DNA from: an uncultured Planctomycetota bacterium
Lineage (GTDB): Bacteria; Planctomycetota; Planctomycetia; Gemmatales; HRBIN36
Assembly (NCBI GenBank): GCA_937944855.1
Contig: CALFAY010000062.1
Location: 1 to 48,718, forward strand
Direction: 5' to 3'
DNA length: 48,718 nt
The translations under genes and the position numbers were made by a program. This document shows, piece after piece, positions 40,913 through 48,718 of this stretch; position 1 is the first letter of the stretch; the number at the start of each line of letters is the position of its first letter. The notes beneath the pieces are model-generated. The model saw only the letters and a program-made list of their open reading frames with translations, did no database searches and was not told the DNA's origin.

Positions 40913-43900
40913 TCAGACTTTCCGCAATTCGACATGCAGGGCCTGGCCCTCGATCCTGACGTCTGCCGACGCCGTCGCAGTACCGAGTCGAGTCGCGGAC
41001 CATTCTGCGGTCAGCGTCTCGGCGGCGATGTAGTCCCGGTGCCGGTCGATGGCGGTGGCAAGAAGATCGTTGGTGGGTTGCAGGAACAGGGCGATGCGGT
41101 CTTCGAGTTCGAGGTTGGCTTCCTTGCGGAGGTTCTGAATGCTCCGCACCACTTCCCGGGCCAACCCTTCGAGCTTGAGCGGTTCCGTGATGCGGGCGTC
41201 CAGCAGCAGCACCGTTCCCCGGTCTTCCACCGCCGTCCAGCCCTCGGGAGCCTGGAGCGTCACTTGGACGTCGCCCGGTTCGAGGACCAAGGGACCATCC
41301 GGCCCGCGCAGTTCCAGAGAGAGGCCTTGCCGAACCCGAGCCGCGACCTCCTGCGGATTCAGGGCGGCCAGCAGCATTTGGGCTTCCTTGATTCTGGCAC
41401 CCAGCTTCGGTCCAGCAGATTTGAGGTTGAGGACGATCGTGGGCGCCGCCAGCGGCCCAAGGCCCGGGTCGTGCAGGGTAACCTTTTTGATGTTGACCTC
41501 TTCGCAGATCTGATCGGCGAAGCGTTCGACAGCACGGCGATCGCGCTCATCGGCCGGTTGCACCTTCAGTTCGGCCAACGGCTGACGGACCTTGATCTTG
41601 ACCGTGTTCCGCGCCGCCAGGCCGAGCGACACCAGACGCAGCAGCGCCTCCATGTCCGCCGACAGATCGGCATCGATAAGCGCGGCATCGGGTTCGGGGA
41701 ACGGGCAATGATGCACGCTCTCGATCTGCAAATCCTCTTCGCCTCGGCTCCGGACCAAGGCGTCGGCCCGACCCATCAAGTTTTGATACATGACTTCGCT
41801 CAAAAACGGAATGATCGGGGCGAACAAGCGCGCCAGCGTCACCAGGACGGTGTGAAGCGTCTGATAGGCGGCGAGCTTGTCCGGTCCCTTTTCGCTCTTC
41901 CAGAAACGGCGACGATTGCGGCGGACGTACCAGTTGCTCAGCTTGTCGTCCACGAACTCCTCGGCCTTCAGACAGAAGGCCATCACGTTGAAACGGGGAA
42001 ACTCCTTCCGGGCGGTCTGAATCAGCAGTTGCAGGTCGGAAAGGATCCAGCGGTCCAGGTGCGGCCGCTGCTCGACCGGCACGGGCGGAGCATCGGGATC
42101 GAAGCCGTCCAGACGCGCGTAATTGCAAAAAAAAGCGTAGGTGTTCCAAAGCTTAAGAGTGAACTTATTCCGCAATTCCTCCGCGGGACCGGGACCGAAG
42201 TTGATGTTGTTATTGGGATTGGCCCGGCAATACAGCCAGCGCATCAGGTCCGCGCTCATGGGCGGACAATGCTGCTCCTTGCCGTCCTTGCCGCGGATGA
42301 CGTAGCCGCTGTCGGCCGCCCCTTCGAACGGAATAGCGTTCCCCTTCGACTTGTGCATCTCCTCGCCGTACTGGTCCCGTACCAGGGCGTAGCCGAACAG
42401 GGTCTTGAACGGCGCACGGGGCTTCGGCCAGGTCATCATGGTGCTCATGGCCAGCAGCGCATAAAACCAATTGCGGAACTGGCCGGGAAACGACTCAGTG
42501 ATGAAATCGGCGGGGAACCACTTCTCCCAGTAAGCCCGGTCGGTGTTGTACTTCATCGTCGAAAACGGCACGATGCCGGCGTCGAGCCAGGGATTGCCCA
42601 CGTCCGGGATGCGGGACATGATATTGCCGGTTCGGGGATTGCGAATTTTGACCTGATCGACCCAGGGGCGGTGCGGCGTGTGGCCCTCGAACTCGCTCCA
42701 GCCGGCAACGGCCCGCTCCCGCAGTTCTTCCCGACTGCCGATGACCTCGAAATCGCCGGTCTGCTCATCGACCCAGATTGGCAAGGCCAGGCCCCAGTAA
42801 CGCTTTTTCGAGATCATCCAGTCGCCCATGTTGCGGAGCCAGTCCAGCTCCCGCTTCAGACCGTCTTCGGGAATCCAGGTGATGTCGTGGCAGATCCGCA
42901 TGATCTCGTCCCGCCATGACATGCTGATGTACCACTCATCCACCAGGCGGAAAAGCAGCTCGGTCTTGCACCGCCAGCAGTGCGGATAGTTGTGCGGGTA
43001 CTTTTCGACGGCGACGAGCAGGCCCTTCTCCTTGAGGTTGTCCAGAATCAAATCCGTGGTGGCATGGTCGAGGGCCGAGCGTCCCGAAAGCGGACCGAAG
43101 CCGTCCAGGAAGACGCCTTCCTCGTCCAGCGGAGCCAGCGGCGGCAGCTTCTCGGCCTTGCCCAGTTCGAAGTCTTCCTTGCCGCAGCCGGGAGCGATGT
43201 GGACGATGCCCGTGCCCTCGGTCTCGCCGACAGCTTCCCAGGCGATGACCCGATGCGCTTCCCGGGCCGCCACCGCCTCCGACCAGCCCTGCTTCTGCAC
43301 CACCTGAGCGATCTCGGCCGGAAAGCCGAACGGTGCCGACTGAGCGGGAAGTTCGTCCCACGGCCCGTCGTAGCTCCAGCCGATCATCTCGGCGCCACGG
43401 ACCTCTCCCAGGACCGCGTAACCGCCTTTTGCCTTGAGATGCTGAGCCAGCGGCTTGAGCTTGGGCACTCCGGGGACCCAGTTGCCGCGTTTGAAATCCT
43501 CTTCCAGCCGGTTCGCGGTCAGCGCCCCCTTGGCCACGTAGTACACTTGTTCGCCGTGCTGGATTTTCAAATAGGTCAGCGAAGGATTGACGGCAGCGGC
43601 GACGTTGCTCGACAGCGTCCACGGGGTCGTCGTCCAGACCAGCAGGTTTTCTCCGCGTCGGCCACGCAGCGGGAAACGGACGAAGACGGCCCGATGGGCG
43701 ACCATCTGGTAGCCCTCGTGCATCTCCATCTGGCTGATGCCGACGGCACAGCGGGGACACCAGGGCATCGCGTCGTAGGCCCGGTAGATCAGGCCCCGGC
43801 TGTGGCATTTCTTCAGGAAGCTCCAGATGGTGTAGTTGTTCTCCTCGGACATGGTGAAATAGCTGTGCCGCTGTCCGGGAGGCCTGGCCCAGTCTTCGTC

Positions 43901-44371
43901 GGTGCGGTCCCAGTCCATCCACATGCCGAGCCGGATGCTCTGCTCCGTCTGGATGCGGGCGAACTTATCCACCCGTTGTTTGCACAGATTGACGAACTTT
44001 TCGATGCTGGCGAAGCGGTCGCCGGGAACCAGGTTCTCGATGTCTTGCTTGGAGCGAAGTTGCAATTCCTTCTCGACCTCGACTTCGACCCACAACCCCT
44101 GGCAGTCGAAGCCGTTCTGGTAGCGGAGTTGATGGCCGGTCATGGCGAAATAACGCTGGAAGACGTCCTTGTAGGTCCGTCCCCAGGCGTGATGGACGCC
44201 CATCGGGTTGTTGGCGGTGATCGGTCCGTCCAGGAACGACCAGCGGGGCAGATCAAGCTCCCGCTGCCGTGCCCAAAGACGCTCAAAAGCTCTGATGCGG
44301 TCCCAGAAACGGAGTACCAACCGCTCCTGGGCCGGAAAATCCACTTGCGTTTCGACCTTGGCGAAGGACAT
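40913..44371 (-). CDS. ileS: Isoleucyl-tRNA synthetase
   Basis: IleRS charges tRNA-Ile and edits valine. The 1152-residue protein is full length for a long-form enzyme. The class I signatures are altered but recognisable: the HIGH box reads PMGVHHAWG and the KMSKS box is in MHKSKGN. Other landmarks are LVWTTTPWTLSSNVA in the editing domain, PHCWRCKTEL, DVGNPWLDAGIVPF and the C-terminal tRNA-binding region. ATG 44371 is taken from the family start (SFAKVETQVDFP); ATG 44410 is an alternative. Upstream lies a transposase remnant. Confidence 0.96.
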   Translation of the reverse strand: MSFAKVETQVDFPAQERLVLRFWDRIRAFERLWARQRELDLPRWSFLDGPITANNPMGVHHAWGRTYKDVFQRYFAMTGHQLRYQNGFDCQGLWVEVEVEKELQLRSKQDIENLVPGDRFASIEKFVNLCKQRVDKFARIQTEQSIRLGMWMDWDRTDEDWARPPGQRHSYFTMSEENNYTIWSFLKKCHSRGLIYRAYDAMPWCPRCAVGISQMEMHEGYQMVAHRAVFVRFPLRGRRGENLLVWTTTPWTLSSNVAAAVNPSLTYLKIQHGEQVYYVAKGALTANRLEEDFKRGNWVPGVPKLKPLAQHLKAKGGYAVLGEVRGAEMIGWSYDGPWDELPAQSAPFGFPAEIAQVVQKQGWSEAVAAREAHRVIAWEAVGETEGTGIVHIAPGCGKEDFELGKAEKLPPLAPLDEEGVFLDGFGPLSGRSALDHATTDLILDNLKEKGLLVAVEKYPHNYPHCWRCKTELLFRLVDEWYISMSWRDEIMRICHDITWIPEDGLKRELDWLRNMGDWMISKKRYWGLALPIWVDEQTGDFEVIGSREELRERAVAGWSEFEGHTPHRPWVDQVKIRNPRTGNIMSRIPDVGNPWLDAGIVPFSTMKYNTDRAYWEKWFPADFITESFPGQFRNWFYALLAMSTMMTWPKPRAPFKTLFGYALVRDQYGEEMHKSKGNAIPFEGAADSGYVIRGKDGKEQHCPPMSADLMRWLYCRANPNNNINFGPGPAEELRNKFTLKLWNTYAFFCNYARLDGFDPDAPPVPVEQRPHLDRWILSDLQLLIQTARKEFPRFNVMAFCLKAEEFVDDKLSNWYVRRNRRRFWKSEKGPDKLAAYQTLHTVLVTLARLFAPIIPFLSEVMYQNLMGRADALVRSRGEEDLQIESVHHCPFPEPDAALIDADLSADMEALLRLVSLGLAARNTVKIKVRQPLAELKVQPADERDRRAVERFADQICEEVNIKKVTLHDPGLGPLAAPTIVLNLKSAGPKLGARIKEAQMLLAALNPQEVAARVRQGLSLELRGPDGPLVLEPGDVQVTLQAPEGWTAVEDRGTVLLLDARITEPLKLEGLAREVVRSIQNLRKEANLELEDRIALFLQPTNDLLATAIDRHRDYIAAETLTAEWSATRLGTATASADVRIEGQALHVELRKV

Positions 44372-44457
44372 AGGCACCCTGCTTAGCCGAGCCACCTGAT
44401 TTCGCTCCATCGTAAGTATGCCTGCCATTCTAGCAGTTGGACACCCACCAAGCCGCG

Positions 44458-44684
44458 ACCGCCAGGGAGCGGGGTCATCAACTCGCCTTTGCCCTGGCCG
44501 ACCTCCTCTTGCGGCAGGTCGGCCCAGGCGGTCGCAGTCTTGACCACGAAGAGGCGCGCTGCCAAGCTGCCAAGATGACGCGGCTGTCGATGGGCGGTCG
44601 GCCGCCGCGCGAGGAACCCCGTCGGTGAGAAAAGAGATCCGTGATGGCTTCCCACAAGTCGTCCGTAAACAATAAGCGGGCCAT
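44458..44684 (-). pseudogene. Remnant of an IS5-family-type transposase
   Basis: From ATG 44684 the frame reads MARLLFTDDLWEAITDLF, then RGGRPPIDSRVILAAW, which is the N-terminus of IS5/IS4-type transposases (DUF4096). After about residue 40 the frame is lost. A frameshifted continuation reads LFVVKTATAWADLPQEE, the expected next part, with a further drift near 44470. The catalytic domain is absent. GGAGTG lies seven bases before the ATG. This is a decayed fragment next to the ileS promoter region. I did not find terminal inverted repeats. Confidence 0.75.
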
Positions 44685-44798
44685 GAGTTTCACTCCGTGA
44701 GCGGACGGAAGAAGTTTTGGCAGAAGGGAGATCAGCCCGCCAGTCATGTTTTGTCCGGCGGGTCGAGGTTACAGAGCGTTTCTTTAGCGGAGGTTGCT

Positions 44799-45266
44799 GT
44801 GAATTCTGTCGAGCTTCCCGTGTTAACGATCCATCAGCCAGCGGCGGGATGTATTTTCATGGATGGGAATCTGCGGAAAGATGTGGAGAACCGCACCTGG
44901 GCCCCGGATCTGCCCGTTCCCTTCCCATTGCTGATTCACGCCTCGAGTGCTCCTTTGGAGCCGAAGTTCAAAGCAATTGTTGAAAAGTGGCGGGCAATGG
45001 AACCAGAGGGAGATTGGGTCGTATTTACACTGGGTGCGATTATCGGCATAGTCGTAGTCCAAGCAATAACGACCCCAGAGAGATTGCGCTCCGAGGATGC
45101 AATCGGGCCGGTCTGTTGGGTCCTGTCTCGCCCGGTGGCGTTTCCGCAACCCATCCCGGCAAAAGGCAGGCAGAAATTGTGGTGGACCAGTGTGCCGCTC
45201 CAATCGCTTTCGCAGTACTATCAGGAGTTGGCTCTGAAACTCGACGTCAATCAACACAGGAATTAA
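44799..45266 (+). CDS. ASCH/PUA-like domain protein
   Basis: The 155-residue protein matches the ASCH fold pattern: VLTIHQPAAGCIF, DVENRTWAPDLP, PLLIHASSA, GAIIGIVVVQ, IGPVCWVLSRPVAFPQPIPAKGRQKLWW. ASCH proteins bind RNA or modified bases; related EVE proteins read modified DNA. GTG 44799 is chosen because GGAGG lies five bases upstream. It follows the transposase remnant directly, in a region that looks disturbed. Its function is unknown; transfer with the mobile element is inferred. Confidence 0.75.
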   Translation: MNSVELPVLTIHQPAAGCIFMDGNLRKDVENRTWAPDLPVPFPLLIHASSAPLEPKFKAIVEKWRAMEPEGDWVVFTLGAIIGIVVVQAITTPERLRSEDAIGPVCWVLSRPVAFPQPIPAKGRQKLWWTSVPLQSLSQYYQELALKLDVNQHRN

Positions 45267-45608
45267 ACAGGGAACTCGTGGAAGCCTGAGGCAGACTGGG
45301 CTTGCTTTTGCGCCCCAGGGTGGAAAATCGCCGGCATAATTGGCACCAGTTCCTGACAGAACCTCGGGATGATTGGCCAGGCAGTGCGGCCGCAAGCTGA
45401 AGCGGTGGGGGATGCCGAGGTCGCCGCGGAAGATCTTCTGCCGGTCGGATTGGGCACTGTCTGAGCCGGCGAGTCGGCTGTCGGGGACGAAGATTTCGCC
45501 GTTTCTTCTCTCGCCAAGGCCGCGGCTATCCGCTACAGTGGTCCTCAAGCCCGATTCACGCGGGTGGAACAGCGGTTTTTCATTATTCCCAGAAATGCGC
45601 ACCCAGAG
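45267..45608. other. Gap with nothing recognised
   Basis: About 340 bases between the ASCH gene and the next lipoprotein gene. Open frames exist but none has a plausible start and family-like sequence. I saw no terminator, RNA gene or repeat. Confidence 0.4.
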
Positions 45609-45617
45609 ATGACCTCC

Positions 45618-46064
45618 ATGAGCCGAAACCTCCACGCGCGAGTTCGTCTGGCAGTTGTGCCTCTGCTGGCCGGGTTGCTGCTCGTGCCGGCCCTGGCCTG
45701 TGGCTCCAGGCAGGGTCCGCCGAGGAAGCCGACGCACCCAGTCAACGGCCGGGTACTCTTCGAGGGACGGCCCGTCCACAACGCGCTGGTCGTATTTCAT
45801 CCGACCGGCCCGGACGCCGCCGATCAGCCGCCTTCCATGGGCAAGACCGATCACGAGGGCCGCTTCCAGCTGTCCACCTACAACCTGCACGATGGCGCGC
45901 CCGTGGGCAAATACGCCGTCACCATCACGGCCGAAGAGGACCAGGGCACCATCGGGGAACTCCCGGCCATGTACGCTTCCCCGGCCACTTCGGGGATCAC
46001 GATCGAAGTGCGTGAAGGAACCAACGCTCTGCCGCCTTTCCAGCTGCGGCGTCCCCAAGAGTGA
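45618..46064 (+). CDS. Small lipoprotein with a carboxypeptidase-regulatory-like domain
   Basis: The 148-residue product has a signal peptide ending in lipobox PALAC (Cys ~28). A transthyretin-like domain follows: VNGRVLFEGRPVHNALVVF, GKTDHEGRFQLSTY and VGKYAVTITAEED. Such proteins are numerous in planctomycetes, often directly before DUF1559 genes, as here: the next start is only ten bases after its stop. ATG 45609 in the same frame is an alternative start. The two genes are probably one transcript. Function is unknown. Confidence 0.75.
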   Translation: MSRNLHARVRLAVVPLLAGLLLVPALACGSRQGPPRKPTHPVNGRVLFEGRPVHNALVVFHPTGPDAADQPPSMGKTDHEGRFQLSTYNLHDGAPVGKYAVTITAEEDQGTIGELPAMYASPATSGITIEVREGTNALPPFQLRRPQE

Positions 46065-46074
46065 GGGAGCTGCC

Positions 46075-47058
46075 ATGTTTGCCGGGATCCATGCCTGCGC
46101 GGGTGGTTTGCGAGACGGCGGCAGGAGGCCCGGTTTCACGCTGGTCGAACTTCTGGTGGCGATCGGCATCATCAGTATTCTGATGGCGTTGCTGTTGCCC
46201 GCCGTGCAAAAAGTGCATGCTGCGGCCGACCGCATGGTCTGCCAAAGCAACCTGCGGCAGCTGGGCATCGCCCTGCACAATTATCACGGCGATCGTCAAG
46301 CATTCCCCGCTTCGGGATGGACGATGGCCAGTCCCCGCAATCCCGCCGGCAAATACGTCGGCTGGCGTGCCCTGCTGACGCCCTACATCGAACAGGATGG
46401 CGTGCGGGCGCTATACGACACCAGCGTTCATTGGTGGGAAGAGCCGAATCTGAGTTTGTCCGCGTTCAAGATCCGGGTGTTTTTGTGCCCCTCGACCCCG
46501 GATCGGCCCGTGGTGACGACCGCGGGGCCGAAGCCGCCTCGCCCGGCCCTGACCTTCCCGCTCGTCCCGGCGGGCACGGACTACGAAGCGATCATGGGCG
46601 TGGCCCGGTCCGTGGATCCGATCCTGTACGCCACAGCGGCAACCAATCGGTCCGCGATGTTCCGCAATTCCGTCATCAACCTCAATCAGATCTATGATGG
46701 CGCCTCGCATACGATCCTGGTCGTCGAATGTGCGGGCCGTCCCCTCATCTATCGAGGTCGAGTCGCCCGCCCTGATCTTCCCAACGACCAGGGCATCTGC
46801 TGGACCGACAGCGAGGGCGGCTTCAGTCTCGACGGCTCCAACCAGGACGGTTCCCTTCAGGGACTCGGACCGATCCTGACCCCCCGGGCCATCAACGCGA
46901 CCAACGAAAACGAGCCGTATTCCTTCCATCCCGGCGGAGCGAACTTCCTGTTCGCCGACGGCTCCGTGCGCTACCTTCGAGACACCATCGGGCTGCTTCC
47001 CTTTGCCGCCCTGTGTACCCGCAGCGCCGGCGAATTGGTGGACCTGAGCGACTACTGA
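46075..47058 (+). CDS. DUF1559 protein with prepilin-type N-terminus
   Basis: The 327-residue protein has the type IV prepilin/pseudopilin motif RPGFTLVELLVAIGIISILMALLLPAVQ, abbreviated in its signal to GFTLVELLVA, at ~residues 20-29. The DUF1559 hallmarks follow: CQSNLRQLGIALHNYH and the C-terminal FHPGGANFLFADGSVRYL. DUF1559 proteins are abundant and specific to planctomycetes and relatives; cleavage by prepilin peptidase is expected. GAGGGAG lies just upstream of ATG 46075. It pairs with the preceding lipoprotein gene. Confidence 0.93.
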   Translation: MFAGIHACAGGLRDGGRRPGFTLVELLVAIGIISILMALLLPAVQKVHAAADRMVCQSNLRQLGIALHNYHGDRQAFPASGWTMASPRNPAGKYVGWRALLTPYIEQDGVRALYDTSVHWWEEPNLSLSAFKIRVFLCPSTPDRPVVTTAGPKPPRPALTFPLVPAGTDYEAIMGVARSVDPILYATAATNRSAMFRNSVINLNQIYDGASHTILVVECAGRPLIYRGRVARPDLPNDQGICWTDSEGGFSLDGSNQDGSLQGLGPILTPRAINATNENEPYSFHPGGANFLFADGSVRYLRDTIGLLPFAALCTRSAGELVDLSDY

Positions 47059-47230
47059 AAGGTACCAACGAATCCGAACACTGTCGCATCTGCGAGCCGG
47101 ACGCCGGGCACGGGAAGACGGCCTGGACCCCGATTGACGAGCTCCAAGCGGATCGGGATAATCACCGCGTCGGATGCGGCTCTTCGACAAGACGCCGAGC
47201 CGCCGAGAATTCCGGAGGCGAAACGAAGCG

Positions 47231-47647
47231 ATGGCTGAAAACCCCGGGCGGGGGTGGATCCCATCAACCCTGGAATCGGCTAAGGAGCCGAGCGAAGGCA
47301 GACTCGAGGCGGACCAGCGCCTCTGGGGCACGCTGGCTCATCTGCTGGCCTTGGCCAGTTGCGTCCTGGCGGGGCTGAGCTTCATCGGGCCGCTGGTCGT
47401 GTACATTCTCAAACACAAGGACTCGCAGTTCATCGCCCATCATGCCCGGGAGGCCCTGAACTTCCACCTCAGTCTGCTGGTGTACACGGCGACGACGATC
47501 GCCTTGGCATGGCTGATCAGCGACTATTTGGCTATTCTGACGGTGGGCGTGGCGGTGTTCGGCGTCGCGACCACGGCGCGCAATGCCCTGCTGGCCCACC
47601 GCGGCGAGTGGGTTCGCTACCCGTTGAGCCTGAAGTTTCTGCCGTGA
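47231..47647 (+). CDS. DUF4870-family membrane protein, copy 1
   Basis: The 138-residue protein has a soluble N-terminus and three or four membrane helices with the DUF4870 marks RLWGTLAHLLALASCVLAGL, GPLVVYILKHKDSQFIAHHAREALNFHLS. ATG 47231 is chosen; GGAGG lies ten bases upstream. A second member follows after ten bases, so the two are cotranscribed. The family has no firm function. The gap from 47059 to 47230 shows nothing notable. Confidence 0.8.
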   Translation: MAENPGRGWIPSTLESAKEPSEGRLEADQRLWGTLAHLLALASCVLAGLSFIGPLVVYILKHKDSQFIAHHAREALNFHLSLLVYTATTIALAWLISDYLAILTVGVAVFGVATTARNALLAHRGEWVRYPLSLKFLP

Positions 47648-47657
47648 GGAGCGGCCC

Positions 47658-48080
47658 ATGGGTGACGAGTTCGATCCCCAGGACGAGTCGGCATCCTCGA
47701 AAGCTGCCGAAATGTCTGAGGCGGAGCCTCGAGCCGTGACGCAAGAAGAACGCACCTGGGCCTTGTTCGCTCACCTCTCCGGACTTCTGGCCACGTTGTT
47801 TACTGGACTGGGCTTCCTTGGCCCGTTGATCATCTGGCTGATCAAGAAGGACTCGTCGTCGTTCGTGGACCACCACGGCAAGGAGGCGCTCAACTTCCAG
47901 CTCAACATGCTGATCCTGTTCGTCATTTCCTTGGCCTTCACGCTAGTCACCTGCGGCTTCGCCTTCCCATTGCCCCTGGCCGTGGTCGTGCTCAACATCG
48001 TCTTCAGCATCATCGCCACCTTGAAAGCCAATGAGGGCAAGCTGTACGAATATCCGTACATTGTCCGCATGGTGAAATGA
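47658..48080 (+). CDS. DUF4870-family membrane protein, copy 2
   Basis: The 140-residue protein repeats the pattern of the preceding gene: RTWALFAHLSGLLATLFTGL, GPLIIWLIKKDSSSFVDHHGKEALNFQLN, then two helices and a basic tail. Similarity between the two is confined to the membrane part, so they are paralogues from an old duplication. Ribosome binding sequence GAGGAGCGG lies before the ATG. alaS starts 45 bases later. Function is unknown. Confidence 0.82.
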   Translation: MGDEFDPQDESASSKAAEMSEAEPRAVTQEERTWALFAHLSGLLATLFTGLGFLGPLIIWLIKKDSSSFVDHHGKEALNFQLNMLILFVISLAFTLVTCGFAFPLPLAVVVLNIVFSIIATLKANEGKLYEYPYIVRMVK

Positions 48081-48125
48081 GCCGGGTCCGCTCGACGGGC
48101 CGGCGGGCAGATGACGGGAAGACGC

Positions 48126-48718
<593 letters not shown>

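Noticed and set aside
44372..44457. A T-box leader before ileS
   Set aside because: No specifier-loop or T-box sequence is visible, and the region is short and adjoins a transposase remnant.
44823..46280. A 485-codon minus-strand frame across the ASCH gene, gap, and lipoprotein gene
   Set aside because: It covers two supported plus-strand genes and reads as low-complexity shadow sequence. The part over the 45267-45608 gap also shows no family signal.

Overview
The window is a GC-rich bacterial chromosome segment whose gene content points to a planctomycete, most likely a Gemmata-type member of the Gemmataceae. The markers are a DUF1559 protein with a prepilin-type N-terminus, a cysteine-rich YTV-repeat wall-type protein, a small regulatory-like Ca-lipoprotein, an MJ0042-type zinc-ribbon/proline-rich membrane protein, two tandem DUF4870 proteins, LptE/BamD-type envelope genes, and many large lipoproteins of unknown function. 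Assignment is by family recognition only; no search was run. I saw no rRNA, tRNA, CRISPR array or intact mobile element.

Layout. 1-9826 (+): the 3' end of an unknown gene, a degenerate glycoside hydrolase 2-like protein, recO, a BamD-like lipoprotein, lptE, folP, a CdaA diadenylate cyclase, its CdaR/YbbR partner, proA, and a HEAT-like membrane protein. Genes are tightly spaced or overlapping, so most of this is probably one or two operons linking DNA repair, envelope assembly, folate and c-di-AMP. 9851-13526 (-): a DUF4190-like protein, an aspartokinase with a duplicated ACT regulatory region, and the YTV protein with a clear terminator. 13527-14309 is a long non-coding gap with a strong stem-loop and imperfect repeats. 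14310-19501 (+): coiled-coil membrane protein, rpsO-pnp, orphan histidine kinase. 19498-21429 (-): tatC with a large insert and an RNase Z-like hydrolase. 21520-22795 (+): hisI-hisG.

22799-30616 is mostly minus: an exported beta-CASP metallo-beta-lactamase with a Tat signal followed by an exported OB-fold-like protein, an 880-residue lipoprotein with BamE-like modules, and a TonB-like Gly-rich protein. A TolB-like propeller converges on the OB gene. 30777-36984: VIT transporter, TlpA-like thioredoxin, an ECF sigma/anti-sigma-like pair, purA, an ImmA/IrrE-type peptidase, and a lipoprotein glutathione peroxidase. 37329-39229 (+): a second, DacZ-like diadenylate cyclase and a zinc-ribbon membrane protein. 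39304-44371 (-): TolC-like protein and ileS. 44430-45608 looks disturbed: a transposase remnant and an ASCH-domain gene. 45618-48718 (+): lipoprotein, DUF1559 protein, two DUF4870 proteins, and the start of alaS.

The best leads are the exported beta-CASP/OB-fold pair, two differently built c-di-AMP synthases in one window with two competing hairpins ahead of the second, the structured repeat pair at 13752-13864, and a well-formed terminator with no gene to terminate at 32362-32397.
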